Shown: piece by piece, positions 45,433 through 58,430 of the stretch
How positions within the stretch are numbered: position 1 is the stretch's first letter
Layout of the letters: every line of letters begins with the position of its first letter
Assembly (NCBI GenBank): GCA_021613375.1
Contig: CM038704.1
Coordinates: forward strand, 3,891,905-3,955,904
Source of the DNA: Megaleporinus macrocephalus
Taxonomy: Eukaryota > Chordata > Actinopteri > Characiformes > Anostomidae
Length of the DNA stretch: 64,000 bases
Direction of reading: 5' to 3'
The notes under the pieces: generated by a model
Databases searched by the model: none
What the model was told of the DNA's origin: nothing
What the model saw: the letters and a program-made list of their open reading frames with translations, nothing else
Position numbers and translations under genes: made by a program

Positions 45433-46911
45433 ACCTAACCACTACATCACCGTACTAACTACTACACCACCGTGCTAACCACTACACCACCTTGCTAACC
45501 ACTACACCACCATACTAACCACTACACCACCGTACTGACCACTACACCACCATACTAACCACTACACCACCGTACTAACCACTACACCACCGTACTGACC
45601 ACTACATCACCGTACTAACTACTACACCACCGTGCTAACCACTACACCACCTTGCTAACCACTACACCACCATACTAACCACTACACCACCGTACTGACC
45701 ACTACACCACCATACTAACCACTACACCACCGTACTAACCACTACACCACCGTGCTAACCACTACACCACCTTGCTAACCACTACACCACCGTACTAACC
45801 ACTACACCACCGTACTGACCACTACACCACCATACTAACCACTACACCACCGTACTAACCACTACACCACCGTACTAACCACTACACCACCTTACTAACC
45901 ACTACACCACCATACTAACCACTACACCACCGTACTGACCACTACACCACCGTACTGACCACTACACCACCGTACTGACCACTACACCACCGTACTTACC
46001 ACTACACCACCGTACTAACCACTACACCACCTTACTAACCACTACACCACCGTACTAACCACTACTCCGCCGTACCAATCACTACACCATCATGCTGACC
46101 ACTACACCACCATGCTGACCACTACACCACCGTACTGACCACTACACCACCATACTAACCACTACACCACTGTACTGACCACTACACCACCATACTGACC
46201 ACTACACCACCGTACTAACCACTACACCACTAAACTAACCACTACACCACCATACTAACCACTACACCACCGTACTAACACTACACCACCATACTAACCA
46301 CTACACCACCGTACTAACCACTACACCACCATGCTAACCACTACACCACCGTACTAACCACTACACCACCGTAATAACCACTACACCACCATACTAACCA
46401 CTACACCACCGTACTAACCACTACACCACCGTAATAACCACTACACCACCGTACTAACCACTACACCACCGTAATAACCACTACACCACCATACTAAATA
46501 CTACACCACCGTAATAACCACTACACCACCGTAATAACCACTACACCACCGTACTGACCACTACACCACCGTAATAACCACTACACCACCATACTAACCA
46601 CTACACCACCGTAATAACCACTACACCACCATACTAACCACTACACCACCGTAATAACCACTACACCACCGTACTAACCACTACACCACCGTACTAACCA
46701 CTACACCACCGTACTGACCACTACACCACCGTAAGAACCACTACACCACCATACTAACCACTACACCACCTTACTAACCACTACACCACCTTACTAACCA
46801 CTACACCACCATACTAACCACTACACCACCATACTAACCACTACACCACCATACTAACCACTACACCACCGTACTGACCACTACACCACCGTACTAACCA
46901 CTATACCACCA
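45433..46911 (-). repeat. 20-bp minisatellite, about 74 copies
   Basis: Same unit as the other SINE A-box arrays, in minus orientation. An eight-unit block (actacatcaccgtactaact ...) starting near 45441 is repeated at 45601, an exact 160-bp offset. Later units alternate gtaataacc and atactaacc types. No SINE body is attached at either end. Confidence 0.97.
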
Positions 46912-47180
46912 TGTACACAATGTTACTGGCAGCTGTTAAGTTCAAGATGTAGAAAAAAAATGAATAAAAAATTATATATATATACACACTTTCAAGTATT
47001 AGGGAAAATTCTTCAAGCCACTTTGTTAACTTACCGTTAGCAGCCAACTTATCAAACTCTGTTGATGCATTTACGACTGCAGGAAACAAAAACCCTGACA
47101 GTGGTTCGACTGCCCATCCTCTCCAATCAGTAGGACCCTGGCATGGTACACGCCTAGATATGCGCCACACGTGTCATCTT
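46912..47180. other. Unique sequence, nothing recognised
   Basis: Contains a short TA run at 46973-46984. The minus-strand frame here has no domain. Confidence 0.3.
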
Positions 47181-47901
47181 TAGCGCACCCCTTGGTCACT
47201 CAACGAGATGCGAGGCGGCCTTTTCATTAGCCGCCGTAATGGAGGAGTGCATCGGTTCTCCGCTGTGTAATGACGGCGCCCGCGTTTGTGAGTGTATCAG
47301 GTCCTCAGCGTGAATTTGATAGCAGCCTCTGCTGCTTCCCTGATAGGCTTTGGCCCATTACCTTCACCTTGGCAGCCCTCTTCCCTGGATCTGCTCGTAC
47401 TTCAAAAACTGTTTGCTAATTGACTGCCTCCCTTCCTGAAAGCCATCCATCCAGCCTCCCGCCACATAATTACCCACTCTCTAGCTGCCAGATTGTGCAG
47501 GAGATTGTATAATGACAGAGGTGGAGGCACAGATAATAGAATTGATGAGTGCTTCCCAAAGCAGTGCTTTGTTGTGTAGACTGTTTACTACCCAAACCCT
47601 ACATTGGATGGATTCTGTTTCCACCGCGCCGCTCAAACCTCGGCATGCCGCAATCAAGGGGAACGCTCCGCCGTAGCATTCACTGATTCCAATGCAGCTG
47701 ACGTACAGGCTTAAAGGCGGCTGTGACGGTGGTGGCGGCCGAGGAGAGCCTCGTTAAACGAAGGATTTTGATGACAAAGGAAGAATTTCCTCGCAGTTTT
47801 CTCGAACAAGGCGTCTCAATGTTCCTATTCAACATCCTCCTGGTTTCTTAGAGGGCCATGCTTTCGAGTTCTGACTCTTTGATGTAGAAAAGAGATAGAG
47901 C

Positions 47902-47941
<40 letters not shown>

Positions 47942-48830
47942 CCAGGCCTGTGTGCGTCTCCACATCACACAAAAAAAGCTGTGACGGATGAGCCCAGGCC
48001 TGACGATTACAAAGCGCAGCCAATAGAGTCGGCACCACCGCAGACAGCTCATCCGTAGGCCATGCAGCTCCCTTGAAGCCCATCTATCTCATTCGCGTGT
48101 TGATGGATCCATCCAAAACATCAGGCGGAAATTGCGGTGCATAGAGCTCGTGTCGTGGCTGGGGATTCCAGATGGACTGCCCTTTTTTTTTATTTCTTTC
48201 TCCCCTCCGCCCCCCCCTCCCAGCGCCAGGGTCCCGATCAGCATTCTGCAAATAGACCCCTTCTTGTCGGCGGTGAAGAAGAAGAAGAAGAAGAGAAAAA
48301 AAGAAAGACCCCGAAAGCCATTTTCTCGCCGAGCTAATGCAATCAGAGTTGATGAATGAAAATCCACCTTGCTTTTATTGAGCCGAGTGTGAACAAGACA
48401 TGCTAAAGGCTCATTGGCTTTAATGGAGAAGCCCGTTCCGTGAAGCTGCAAGGGCAATAAACCAAACCCAAATGACAAATCGATAAAAATTGAAATATGG
48501 TCCTTTGGGTCGTTTTAATCCCATTAAACTATTCAAAAATCACATTAGCGCGTTAGCGGGCCCGCAAATAAATCAGCGCTCTTGAGCTGCAGCGAGAGCG
48601 CTCGCAGTATTTAGGCTGTGTGGCATGTTATGTGAGACACGCATGACGGATTCAGGGTGGATGATGATTCATGATCCGGCGAGGCAGGCTCAGGACACAG
48701 TCTGCTCCACGTACACCTTCTGTGTTTCACTGAAGAGATAGAACTCTATTAGAAAGAGAGCACAGAGAGGAGGAGGAGCTTCTTCCTGCAGGCCATTCAG
48801 ACACTGAACCAGGGCAGCAACTAGGACCAT
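47181..48830. other. Long unique block, possible cluster of conserved non-coding elements
   Basis: The longest unique stretch of the window. It contains many TAAT/ATTA motifs, including the composite taatcccatta (48516-48526) within an AT-rich core (aaatcgataaaaattgaaat near 48477), and gcccattaccttcaccttgg near 47350. A (GA)n run lies at about 47903-47940. Poly-T/poly-C (48181-48222) and (gaa)n (48275-48300) tracts separate two sub-blocks. No exon was recognised; the overlapping frames at 47825-48478 are low complexity. Confidence 0.4.
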
Positions 48831-48834
48831 CTCT

Positions 48835-49002
48835 CACACACACAGCATACACAGAACACATCATACATGGGACTCACACACACACACAGCATACACAGAA
48901 CTCACACACAGTCATCATACACAGGACTCACACACACACAGCATACACAGAACTCACACACAGTCATCATACACAGGACTCTCACACACATCATACACAG
49001 AA

Positions 49003-49041
<39 letters not shown>

Positions 49042-51243
49042 CATACACACAGAACACACACACAGGACTCTCACACACATCATACACAGAACTCTCACAC
49101 ACACACACACACACACACACATCATACACACAGAACTCACACACACACATACACAGGACTCTCACACACATCATACACAGGACTCATACACACACATCAT
49201 ACACAGGACTCACACAGACATCATACACATCACTCACTTACACACACATCATACACAGGACTCACACACACACATCATACACAGAGAACTCACACACACA
49301 CATACACAGGACTCTCACACACATCATACACAGGACTCTCACACACATCATACACAGGACTCATACACACACATCATACACAGGACTCACACACACATCA
49401 TACACATCACTCACTTACACACACATCATACACAGGACTCACACACACACATCATACACAGAGCTCACACACACACACAGCATACACAGAACTCACACAC
49501 ATCCTACACAGGACTCACACACACACATCCTACACAGCACTCACACACACATCATACACAGGACTCACACACACATATCATACACAGGACTCACACACAC
49601 ACACTTCATACACAGAACTCACACACATCCTACACAGGACTCACACACACATCATACACAGCACTCACACACACACATCCTACACAGCACTCACACATAC
49701 ACATCATACACAGAACTCACACACACACATTATACACAAGACTCTCACACACACACACACACACACCATACACAGGACTCACATACACATCATACACAGA
49801 ACTTACACATACACATCATATACAGGACTCACACACACATTATACACAAGACTCACACACACACACCATACACAGGACTCACATACACATCATACACAGA
49901 ACTTACACATACACATCATATACAGAACTCATACACACACACACACATCATACACAGAACTCACACATACACATCATACACAGAACTCATACACATCATA
50001 CACATCACTTACACTCACACATACACATCATACACAGGACTCACACACATATTATACATAGGACTCACACACACAAATATCATACACAGGACTCACATAC
50101 ACATCATACACAGTACTCACACATACACATCATACACAGAACTCACACACACACATCATACACAGTACTCACACACACACACACATCATACACAGAACTC
50201 ACACATACACATCATACACAGTACTCACACACACACACACACATCATACACAGAACTCACACATACACATCATACACAGTACTCACACACACACACACAC
50301 ATCATACACAGAACTCACACATACACATCATACACATAACTCACACACACGTCATACACAGAACTCATACACATCATACACATCACTTACACACACATCA
50401 TACACAGAACTCATACACATACACAGGATTCTCACACACACATCATATACATCACTTACACACACATCATTCAGAGGACTCACACACACACATGATACAC
50501 ATAACTCACACACAAACACCATACACAGGACTCACACACAAACACCATACACAGGACTCACACACGTCATACACAGGACTCACACACAAACACCATACAC
50601 ATAACTCACACACAAACACCATACACATAACTCACACATGTCATACACAGGACTCACACACAAACACCATACACAGGACTCACACACAAACACCATACAC
50701 ATAACTCACACACAAACACCATACACATAACTCACACACGTCATACACATAACTCACACACAAACACCATACACATAACTCACACACAAACACCATACAC
50801 ATAACTCACACACGTCATACACAGGACACACACAAACACCATACACATAACTCACACACGTCATACACAGGACACACACAAACACCATACACATAACTCA
50901 CACACGTCATACACAGGACTCACACACAAACACCATACACATAACTCACACATGTCATACACAGGACTCACACACAAACACCATACACATAACTCACACA
51001 CAAACACCATACACATAACTCACACACAAACACCATACACATAACTCACACACAAACACCATACACATAACTCACACACAAACACCATACACATAACTCA
51101 CACACTTCATACACAGGACTCACACACAAACACCATACACATAACTCACACACAAACACCATACACATAACTCACACACAAACACCATACACATAACTCA
51201 CACACAAAGACCATACACATAACTCACACAAGTCATACACAGG
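48835..51243. repeat. CA-rich minisatellite, two sub-arrays
   Basis: From 48835 to about 50480 the unit is a variable-length catacacaggactcacacac (about 26-32 bp, with internal CA runs). From about 50490 to 51243 it becomes a regular 26-bp unit acataactcacacacaaacaccat with hybrid units. Plus-strand false frames reach 490 codons of THTxHIIHRT. The (CA)n content makes Z-DNA formation possible. Confidence 0.96.
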
Positions 51244-52138
51244 AATAATTTATTTCTATAGTGTATGTTTATTTGCATTATTTATTATTTATTACTTTAT
51301 TTATTATAATTTTTTATTTATTTATTTATCTCAGAACATGCTTCATCTTTGCTCTTATATACACTCCTTAATATTCCATGTATTCTATATGATCTTCTTG
51401 TTTCATGTTGAGTTTGCAGCTCACTGATAGTTGTAGCGTGTGTGACTCTGTATGTGCCAATTAAACTTTGATTGGATTTGAAAGAGCAGAATAAGCTGCT
51501 GCAAGTCGGAACCCCAGTTTTTCCACGCGGCGCTCTGGACTCTCTGTCCTACTTGGCGCAGCTGCGTGGTTTGCAGAGGTTGCATCTGCGGGACCGGCTG
51601 GTTAAAATAGACCGGGCGTGTTCGGCGATGATAAAGCACCTAATCTCTGGGGTCAGGAAACTAGCACTGTCTGAAGTGGGCATGAAATATGAACTCCAGC
51701 GATACAGAAATTATTGGGTGGAAAAAACACAATATTTGTACAGATAATTGCATCGTTGCCTCAGGTATAGAGTACGACAAAGACATTCTTATAATAACGC
51801 CTCTTTTAGCTACTGTTTTAATGAAGAGTGTGTTGGCAGAATAATCAACGCCTGCAGGTTTCCTGAGCACTGGGGTTAATTAACAACGGACTCCAGAATA
51901 CAATGTAGTTTGTAAATGAAATAATAAAGCCCCGCGTTGAGGAAAGCAAAGAGAACGCAACTGCATGCAGGAGTGATAATAATTTAGCTTTAATGTGCTC
52001 TTCATCATGTATGCTCGGCCTTTTTTATTTCTTTTACAGTCCAGAAAGTGTTTTTTAAGAAAGCAGTGGTTTTGAAAATTCTCATTTGACCTGTATTTAA
52101 ACATAAAACATACATATCGTCACTGTCCAATGAAGACA
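51244..52138. other. Unique block; one unrecognised frame
   Basis: AT-rich to 51320, then balanced unique sequence. A plus-strand frame from 51472 to 51747 (91 codons, no ATG at its beginning; the first ATG is near 51628) contains leucine-rich text (LSYLAQLRGLQRLHLRDRLVKI), but no family was recognised and no clear flanking splice sites were seen. It could be a conserved element or a chance frame. Confidence 0.25.
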
Positions 52139-52139
52139 G

Positions 52140-52672
52140 TATGGGTGTGGTCAGTATGGTGGTGTAGTGGTTAGTACGGTGGTGTAGTGGTTAGTATGGT
52201 GGTGTAGTGGTTAGTATGGTGGTGTAGTGGTTAGTATGGTGGTGTAGTGGTCAGTATGGTGGTGTAGTGGTTAGTACGGTGGTGTAGTGGTCAGTATGGT
52301 GGTGTAGTGGTTAGTACGGTGGTGTAGTGGTCAGTATGGTGGTGTAGTGGTTAGTATGGTGGTGTAGTGGTCAGTATGGTGGTGTAGTGGTTAGTACGGT
52401 GGTGTAGTGGTCAGTATGGTGGTGTAGTTGTTAGTATGGTGGTGTAGTGGTTAGTATGGTGGTGTAGTGGTTAGTACGGTGGTGTAGTTGTTAGTATGGT
52501 GGTGTAGTTGTTAGTATGGTGGTGTAGTTGTTAGTATGGTGGTGTAGTGGTTAGTTTGGTGGTGTAGTGGTCAGTATGGTGGTGTAGTGGTTAGTACGGT
52601 AGTGTAGTGGTTAGTACGGTGGTGTAGTGGTTAGTATAGTGGTGTAGTGGTTAGTACGGTGGTGTAGTGGTC
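52140..52672 (+). repeat. 20-bp minisatellite upstream of a SINE, about 26 copies
   Basis: Units tggtgtagtggttagtatgg lead, without any break, into the intact head of the SINE at 52655. The last unit is the SINE's own A box (52660-52670). Confidence 0.97.
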
Positions 52673-52905
52673 AGCACTGTCTCCTTACAGTAAGATGATC
52701 TGGGTTGGATTCCCGGTCTGGGTGGTTCTGTGTGGAGTGTGTATGTTCTCTCTGTGATTGAGTGGGTTCCTCTGGGTTCTCCGGTTTCCTCCCACAGTCC
52801 AAACACATGCATGTCAGGATCCTCACTCTAAACTGCCCGTAGGTGTGAGTGTGTGCTGGCCACGTGATGGATTGGCGACCTGTCCATTGGCCCCAGCCCC
52901 CCAAG
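52655..52905 (+). mobile_element. tRNA-derived SINE, plus-strand copy with A and B boxes
   Basis: The head acggtggtgtagtgg contains the A box tggtgtagtgg (52660-52670). The B box ggttggattcc (52703-52713) differs by one base from GGTTCGANNCC, and the 32-bp spacing suits a tRNA promoter. The body includes ggtttcctcccacagtccaa and the tail gatggattggcgacctgtcc. The tail is cut before the usual 3' repeat. This is the best reference copy in the window. Confidence 0.9.
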
Positions 52906-53140
52906 ACTATGACTAGCAGTGAAATGTTCAGATGATATTATCACGCTTGGACAGAACAGAGCATCAAAGAGAAGTCACGTCGTCCACAGTGCTTAATATC
53001 ATAAACATATTCAGGGGATACTCAAATCTCCGTGTGGGCCAAGGCCTAAAACCTGACTGACACCTGTATTCTTTTGTGGTGGCTCCCACATATATATCAC
53101 ATATTTTCTCCGCAGTATATGTTTGTTTTGCCTTAAAAAA
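52906..53140. other. Unique sequence, nothing recognised
   Basis: No motif of note; a poly-A run at 53134-53144 precedes the next array. Confidence 0.3.
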
Positions 53141-53142
53141 AA

Positions 53143-55262
53143 AACGCCTAGGGTGCGCCTAAGTCAGACGCAAATAAGTTTGATTTTATTGCATGTATCT
53201 TCGGGTTTCCTAAAGCCTAGCAATCAGATGAAGGGTGCATTAGAAAGCGCACATCGCTGACTTACGGACTCTTCTAACATTTCTCTGCCGATGTACAGAG
53301 CTTTAGTCAGAGGCAAATGACTTAGATTTCATTGCATGTATTTTCGGGTTCCCTAAAGCCTAGCAGTCCAATCCAGGGCTAGTTGGAAAGGGCACATCGC
53401 TGACTTGTGGACGTTCATTCTTTTAACTGTTCTCTGCTGATCTACAGAGCTTTAAACATCAGAAATTGAACTTCGTTGTCACTGGCTTTTTAAGTAATAC
53501 AGTTAAAAGTCATGTACGTTTGGAAAAGGATCATAAAGGTCTGTAAAGTTTTAAATCAATTAAATCAGTTATTTTTACTGATTTACAATGTCCTAAATTT
53601 CTCCCTGGACCTCCATCACAAGACTGCTAAGAGTGCGCCTAAGTCAGACGCAAATGAGTTAGATTTCATGTATCTTCAGGTTCCCTAAAGCCTAGCAATC
53701 GGATACAGGGCGCCTTAGAAAGGGCACATCGCTGACTTATGGACTTTTTGTCCTTGTAACATTTCTTTGCCGATCTGCAAAGCTTTGAAGATCAGAAACT
53801 TAACATCATTATCACTGGTTTCCTAAGGACTACAATTGAAAGTCATGTACGCTTGAAGATGGAGCATAAAGTCACATACTTTTATATTTACTAAGTTATG
53901 ATGTCCTACATTTCTTACTGGACCTCCACCACAGGTGAGTGTCTCAAGAAACCGCCTAGGGTGCGCCTAAGTCAGATGCAAATGAATTAGATTTCATTGC
54001 ATGAATCTTCAGGTTCCCTAAATCCTAGCAATCGGATTCAGGGCTCGTTGGAAAGGGCACATCGCTGACTTGTAAACTTTTGTCCTTTTATCAATTCTCT
54101 GCTGATCTAAAGAGCTTTGAAGATCAGAAATTGAACATCATTGTCACTGGCTTTTTAAAGACTACAACTAAAAGTCATGTAAGTTTGGAAAAGGTCCATA
54201 AAGGCCTTTAATTCTACAGTCAGTTACTCTTGTTGGCAATGAGTTCTAAGGTCCTAAATTTCTCGCCAGACGTCCACCGCAGGCGAGTGTCTCAATAAGA
54301 CTGCCTGGCGGGCGCCTAAGTCGGCCGCAATATAGTTAATTGTATATATCTTCGGGTTCCATGACACCTGGTAATCCGATTCAGGGCTCGTTGGAAAGGG
54401 CACATTGCTGACTTATGGACTTTTATCATTCGTTTTTTTAAACTTAAGTGTTTATTTGGATTTTCTTTCACAATATGCACAAATAACATTAAAAATAAAT
54501 TAAAGACAAATACACAAATAATAATTATAACAATATCCATAGTACTAAAGGTGTCCTTAACGGAAGAAGATAATACCACATAATAAGAACAATAACATTA
54601 ATGGTAATGGAGATAGTCAGGATAAAAAATGAGTATAAAAATATTAAATCCACCAGGGTTGCCAAAAGTCAAAAGTTCATTCCAGTTTATTCATCCTTAT
54701 TTGTTTTCATTCCATTTGCTCCAGTTATTATCAAATTTTATTCCCCTCACTAGAAGTACATAATTTATGTATTCCAATACATAAATTTCTCGAACAATTT
54801 TAACCCATTGTTTAAAAGTGGGGCGTTATAGTTTTTTTGCTTGCTATCAGCAAAATCTTTGTGAAATACCTATCACTGTCTAAAACATAGTTATTTATAT
54901 CACCAAGATACACAACTTTGCATTCTTTGGGGATTGGGTAGCCCAAAATGTCCTTGATACCATCATTTATTTTCTCCCAGAAAGATTGTAGTTAATCACA
55001 TTCAGGACTTTCGTCATTCTAACATTTCTCTGCGGCTCTGCAGAGCTTTAAAGACCAGAAACTTAACTGTCATCACAAGTTTTCTAAAGACTACAGTTAA
55101 AAGTCAATAAAAGTTTGGAGGAGGAGTTAAGATGTCCCTATGACCGCCTAGGACGTGCATAAGTTGGACGCAGGTTATATTTCATTGCACATATCTCCGG
55201 TCCCCTGAAGCCTAGCACTCCGAACCAGAGCTTGTTGGAAAGGCCACATTTTGCTTAACTCT
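53143..55262. repeat. Long-unit tandem repeat, about 320 bp, six diverged units
   Basis: Each unit starts with cgcctagggtgcgcctaagt or a variant at about 53145, 53630, 53950, 54303 and 55145; a shortened one starts near 53300. Each contains ttcgggttccctaaagccta, ttggaaagggcacatcgctg and ctgccgatctacagagcttt. Divergence is high, so the array is old. A LINE fragment sits inside the fifth unit. Confidence 0.88.
54433..55004 (-). pseudogene. L1-type LINE 3' end inserted in the 320-bp array
   Basis: On the minus strand, from 55000 leftwards, the frame reads FWEKINDGIKDILGYPIP...VYLGDI...FTKILLIASKKTITPHF and then, after frame changes, phrases like VREIYV. This is the C-terminal region of L1/Tx1-like reverse transcriptases of fish. 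The 3' untranslated region follows to an A-rich end at 54433-54440. Imperfect target duplications flank it: ggacttttatcattcg (54417-54432) and ggactttcgtcattc (55005-55019). It is 5' truncated. Confidence 0.75.
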
Positions 55263-55720
55263 CCTGTGCAGTTTGGCTCTGTTATGGATTTTAAAAATAG
55301 GATTGTTTATCGTGAACACATTTCTGTGGTTTTATTATAATCACTATATCAGTGATTAGTTGACATTGACTTGATTTTCATTTTAAAGATCTGCTTATAA
55401 CTTATAACTGCCTCCTGATCCAACTTCTTTGGGAATGCGGTTTGCAGATCAGAAGGCTCACACTTAATATATGCCATGCTGGCTTGTGACAAGTGCAATT
55501 TTTGGATGAAAACACAAGCTCCCCCTGAAGTCATCTGTATTCTTTCCAACGTGACAGCGAAATATAAACATGTACCGCATGCAGCCTCCAAGGAACACCA
55601 ACAATGACAACAATTTTTTATTTTTTTTTAAATTTCAGGCAATATAAGGGCACGTACATCTACAGCGTTAAGTTTGCAGGGACATGTGCACTGATGTGAG
55701 TCAAAGGCTATGATGGGAGT
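55263..55720. other. Unique sequence, nothing recognised
   Basis: AT-rich; the minus-strand frame 55349-55591 has no recognised domain. Confidence 0.3.
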
Positions 55721-56340
55721 CATAACAGGAGTGACTAATTGGAAGCATGAGGCATATAACTCAGCGCGCAACCTTAATTTATAACTTGATCATAAGAGTA
55801 ATGGCTTTGAATCGCACATTCTATGGGAACCCAAACTGGGTCATAAACCAGGTTACTCACTCTTTTAAAAAAAAAAAGGGCTCGCACTTGAAAGCGAGAG
55901 TGCCGTTGCCAGGAAGGCGGCCTAAAAGGAGCGTTTGGCTATGGGCTCCGTGTGAAAGTGGGAGCCATGTTGGATCCAGCCGAGGCTTATCACCCTCCTG
56001 CTGCGAACAGCTGATTTGCCTCTTGCCACTTATCAAGGCCAGTGCAATCACAGCCAGAATACACACGCATAGCATCTCTGGGGTTTGATAAAGTGCCTCG
56101 CCTCGTGTACTTCCTCGGAATGTAATTTTTGTACGGGGAGCTGGATCGGAGAGCGAAAAAGCAAAGCCGCAGCGTGAGGATCGTTTTTAAATGTGGGTAG
56201 CGTTTTCCTTTATCGTCGCCGTATGTCTGGCCCACAGTACAGGATGTTTCAAATCCTGGCTGATATGTTAAGGCTGAGAACGTGACAGACCCCAAGCAGT
56301 AGGTCTCTCCGAGCCTGAGATCTGGAGATAGAATGTGACG
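55721..56340. other. Unique block, possible conserved non-coding element
   Basis: Balanced unique sequence with a poly-A tract at 55867-55878. The frames on either strand carry no recognised domain. Confidence 0.3.
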
Positions 56341-56778
56341 TATGGTGCTGTGCTAAGGTTTGAGGCACTTGGGACAAAATTAAATTAAATATTTAAATAT
56401 TAAACAGTATTAATATATTAAGTAGTGCTTTTCCATATGTCAGTGTGTTTATTTAACTCTTTCCAAGCTTCTCCTAAACAGCCCAGTATTATTATCAGTT
56501 CTCATCTAATACCTGCTTTGACTGCTCAGTACTTCATTAAGCTAAATCAAGATTTGCTGCTGAAGGAACTGAACACATTCATACAATGTCTGGGGCGTCC
56601 AGGAGAAATCTGGAACCTAACTTTGTTCTTCAAACTGGATCAAGATCTGATCTACTTCTCTCACAATAACATATTCATGTTACTTTGTATTGAATGTATG
56701 ATTATTCTGGTGGTGTAAATACACTTATTGATCAGACTTTTAAACTATTAGCGCCTCAGACTTTTGCACAGTAGTGTA
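56341..56778 (+). mobile_element. MITE, Tc1-like ends, 438 bp
   Basis: The left end tatggtgctgtgctaagg (56341) and the complement of the right end (tacactactgtgcaaaagtc, ending 56778) are about 70 % matched inverted repeats of the 'gtgcaaaagtcttaggc' type known from teleost Tc1-like elements. The interior is shared with 29715-30035. The frame of about 97 codons inside shows no transposase motif; the element is non-autonomous. Confidence 0.8.
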
Positions 56779-56954
56779 GATCAAGACCCCCCCAACACCA
56801 CAGGATGGTGAGTCATAAATAATGAAACAGGAAGGTAATGCATTGACTATAAGTGGACAGTAATGGTAGAGATTGGATAGAGATGGATTATACCCTCCTG
56901 ATTTCAAACATCCAGTATACTAGATATTTTCCAAGCTACTGTAGCTCTAATGAA
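56779..56954. other. Short unique linker
   Basis: Nothing recognised. Confidence 0.25.
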
Positions 56955-57230
56955 GAAGATAACACACACTAACACACCACCACCACGTCAGTCTCACTAC
57001 GGTGCTGAGAATGATCCACCTCCCTAATAGTACCTGCTCTGTGGGGGTCCTGTGGGGGTCCTGATCATTAAAGAACAGAGTAATAAAGTATACAGAGAAT
57101 TAGATGAACTACAGTCTGTAAGTGTAGAACTACTATGTGGTTAGTGGAGCTGATACAATGGACAATGTATGTAGATATAAGCAGATGATTTTAATGTTAT
57201 GGCTGATCAGCATATATATATATATATAAC
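56955..57230 (+). mobile_element. Foldback transposon family C, right end
   Basis: cacactaacacaccaccacc, gtgctgagaatgatccacct, gtgggggtcctgtgggggtc, aagtatacagagaat, then the terminal phrase gattttaatgttatggctga and a short TA run. This is the only copy with the apparent terminus (ttatggctgatcagc). Confidence 0.82.
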
Positions 57231-57319
57231 CCAGATGGGTTAAACCTAACACAGCTGTGCGACTCTCGCCTGATGCTTCTGACCTCCCATATTTTGTCGT
57301 GCTTTCCTCCTGACTCTGT

Positions 57320-57402
57320 TGCTATAAGCTTTAAAAATTCCATTCATCCATTACCATCCTCTTTATCCCATCAGTTGAGGTCACAGGGGGGCTGGAGCCA
57401 AT
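57320..57402 (-). mobile_element. SINE tail fused to a 20-bp array
   Basis: Only the tail (ttccattcatccattaccat, gggctggagccaatccca) is left. It joins the array at 57403 directly, so the SINE body has been lost between tail and head. Confidence 0.75.
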
Positions 57403-58430
57403 CCCACTACACCACTGTGCTAACCACTACACCACGGTACTAACCACTACACCACCATACTAACCACTACACCACCATACTAACCACTACACCGCCGTAC
57501 TAACCACTACACCACCATACTAACCACTACACCACCATACTAACCACTACACCACCGTACTAACCACTACACCACCATACTAACCACTACACCACCATAC
57601 TAACCACTACACCACCGTACTAACCACTACACCACCATACTAACCACTACACCACCATACTAACCACTACACCACCGTACTAACCACTGAACCACCGTAC
57701 TAACCACTACACCAACGTACTAACCACTACACCACCGTACTAACCACTACACCGCCGTACTAACCACTACACATACGTACTAACCACTATACCACCATAC
57801 TAACCACTACACCACCATACTAACCACTACACCACTGTGCTAACCACTACACCACCGAACTAACCACTACACCACCATACTAACCACTACACCACTGTGC
57901 TAACCACTACACCACCGTACTAACCACTACACCACCGTACTAACCACTACACCACCATACTAACCACTACACCACTGTACTAACCACTACACCACCATAC
58001 TAACCACAACACCACCATACTAACCACTACACCACCATACTAACCACTACACCACTGTACTAACCACTACACCACCATACTAACCACTAAACCACTGTAC
58101 TAACCACTACACCACCATACTAACCACAACACCACCGTACTAACCACTACACCACCGTACTAACCACTACACCACCGTACTAACCACTACACAACCGTAC
58201 TAACCACTACACCACCGTGTTAAACACAAAACCACAGTGCTAATCACTACACCACCGTACTAACCACTACACTACCATACTAACCACTACACCACCGTAC
58301 TAACCACTACACTACAGTGTTAAACACTAAACCACAGTGCTAACCACTACACCACCGTACTAACCACTACACTACTATACTAACCACTACACCACCGTAT
58401 TAACCACTACACTACCATACTAACCACTAC
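57403..58430 (-). repeat. 20-bp minisatellite, monomeric part, about 51 copies
   Basis: Units of actaaccactacaccaccgt type in minus orientation. Towards 58200 new variants appear (ttaaacac, accacagtgc, ctaatcac) that become the basis of the next, dimeric part. Confidence 0.97.

Noticed and set aside
48867..50339. A 490-codon open frame on the plus strand
   Set aside because: It is read-through of the CA-rich array (THTHIIHRT repeats), with no unique sequence or domain.
51472..51747. A coding exon with leucine-rich text
   Set aside because: There is no ATG at its beginning, no clear splice sites and no family match; kept only as a note on the unique block.
52655..52730. A tRNA gene
   Set aside because: A and B boxes are present, but the sequence cannot fold into a cloverleaf with an anticodon arm and continues into a SINE body.
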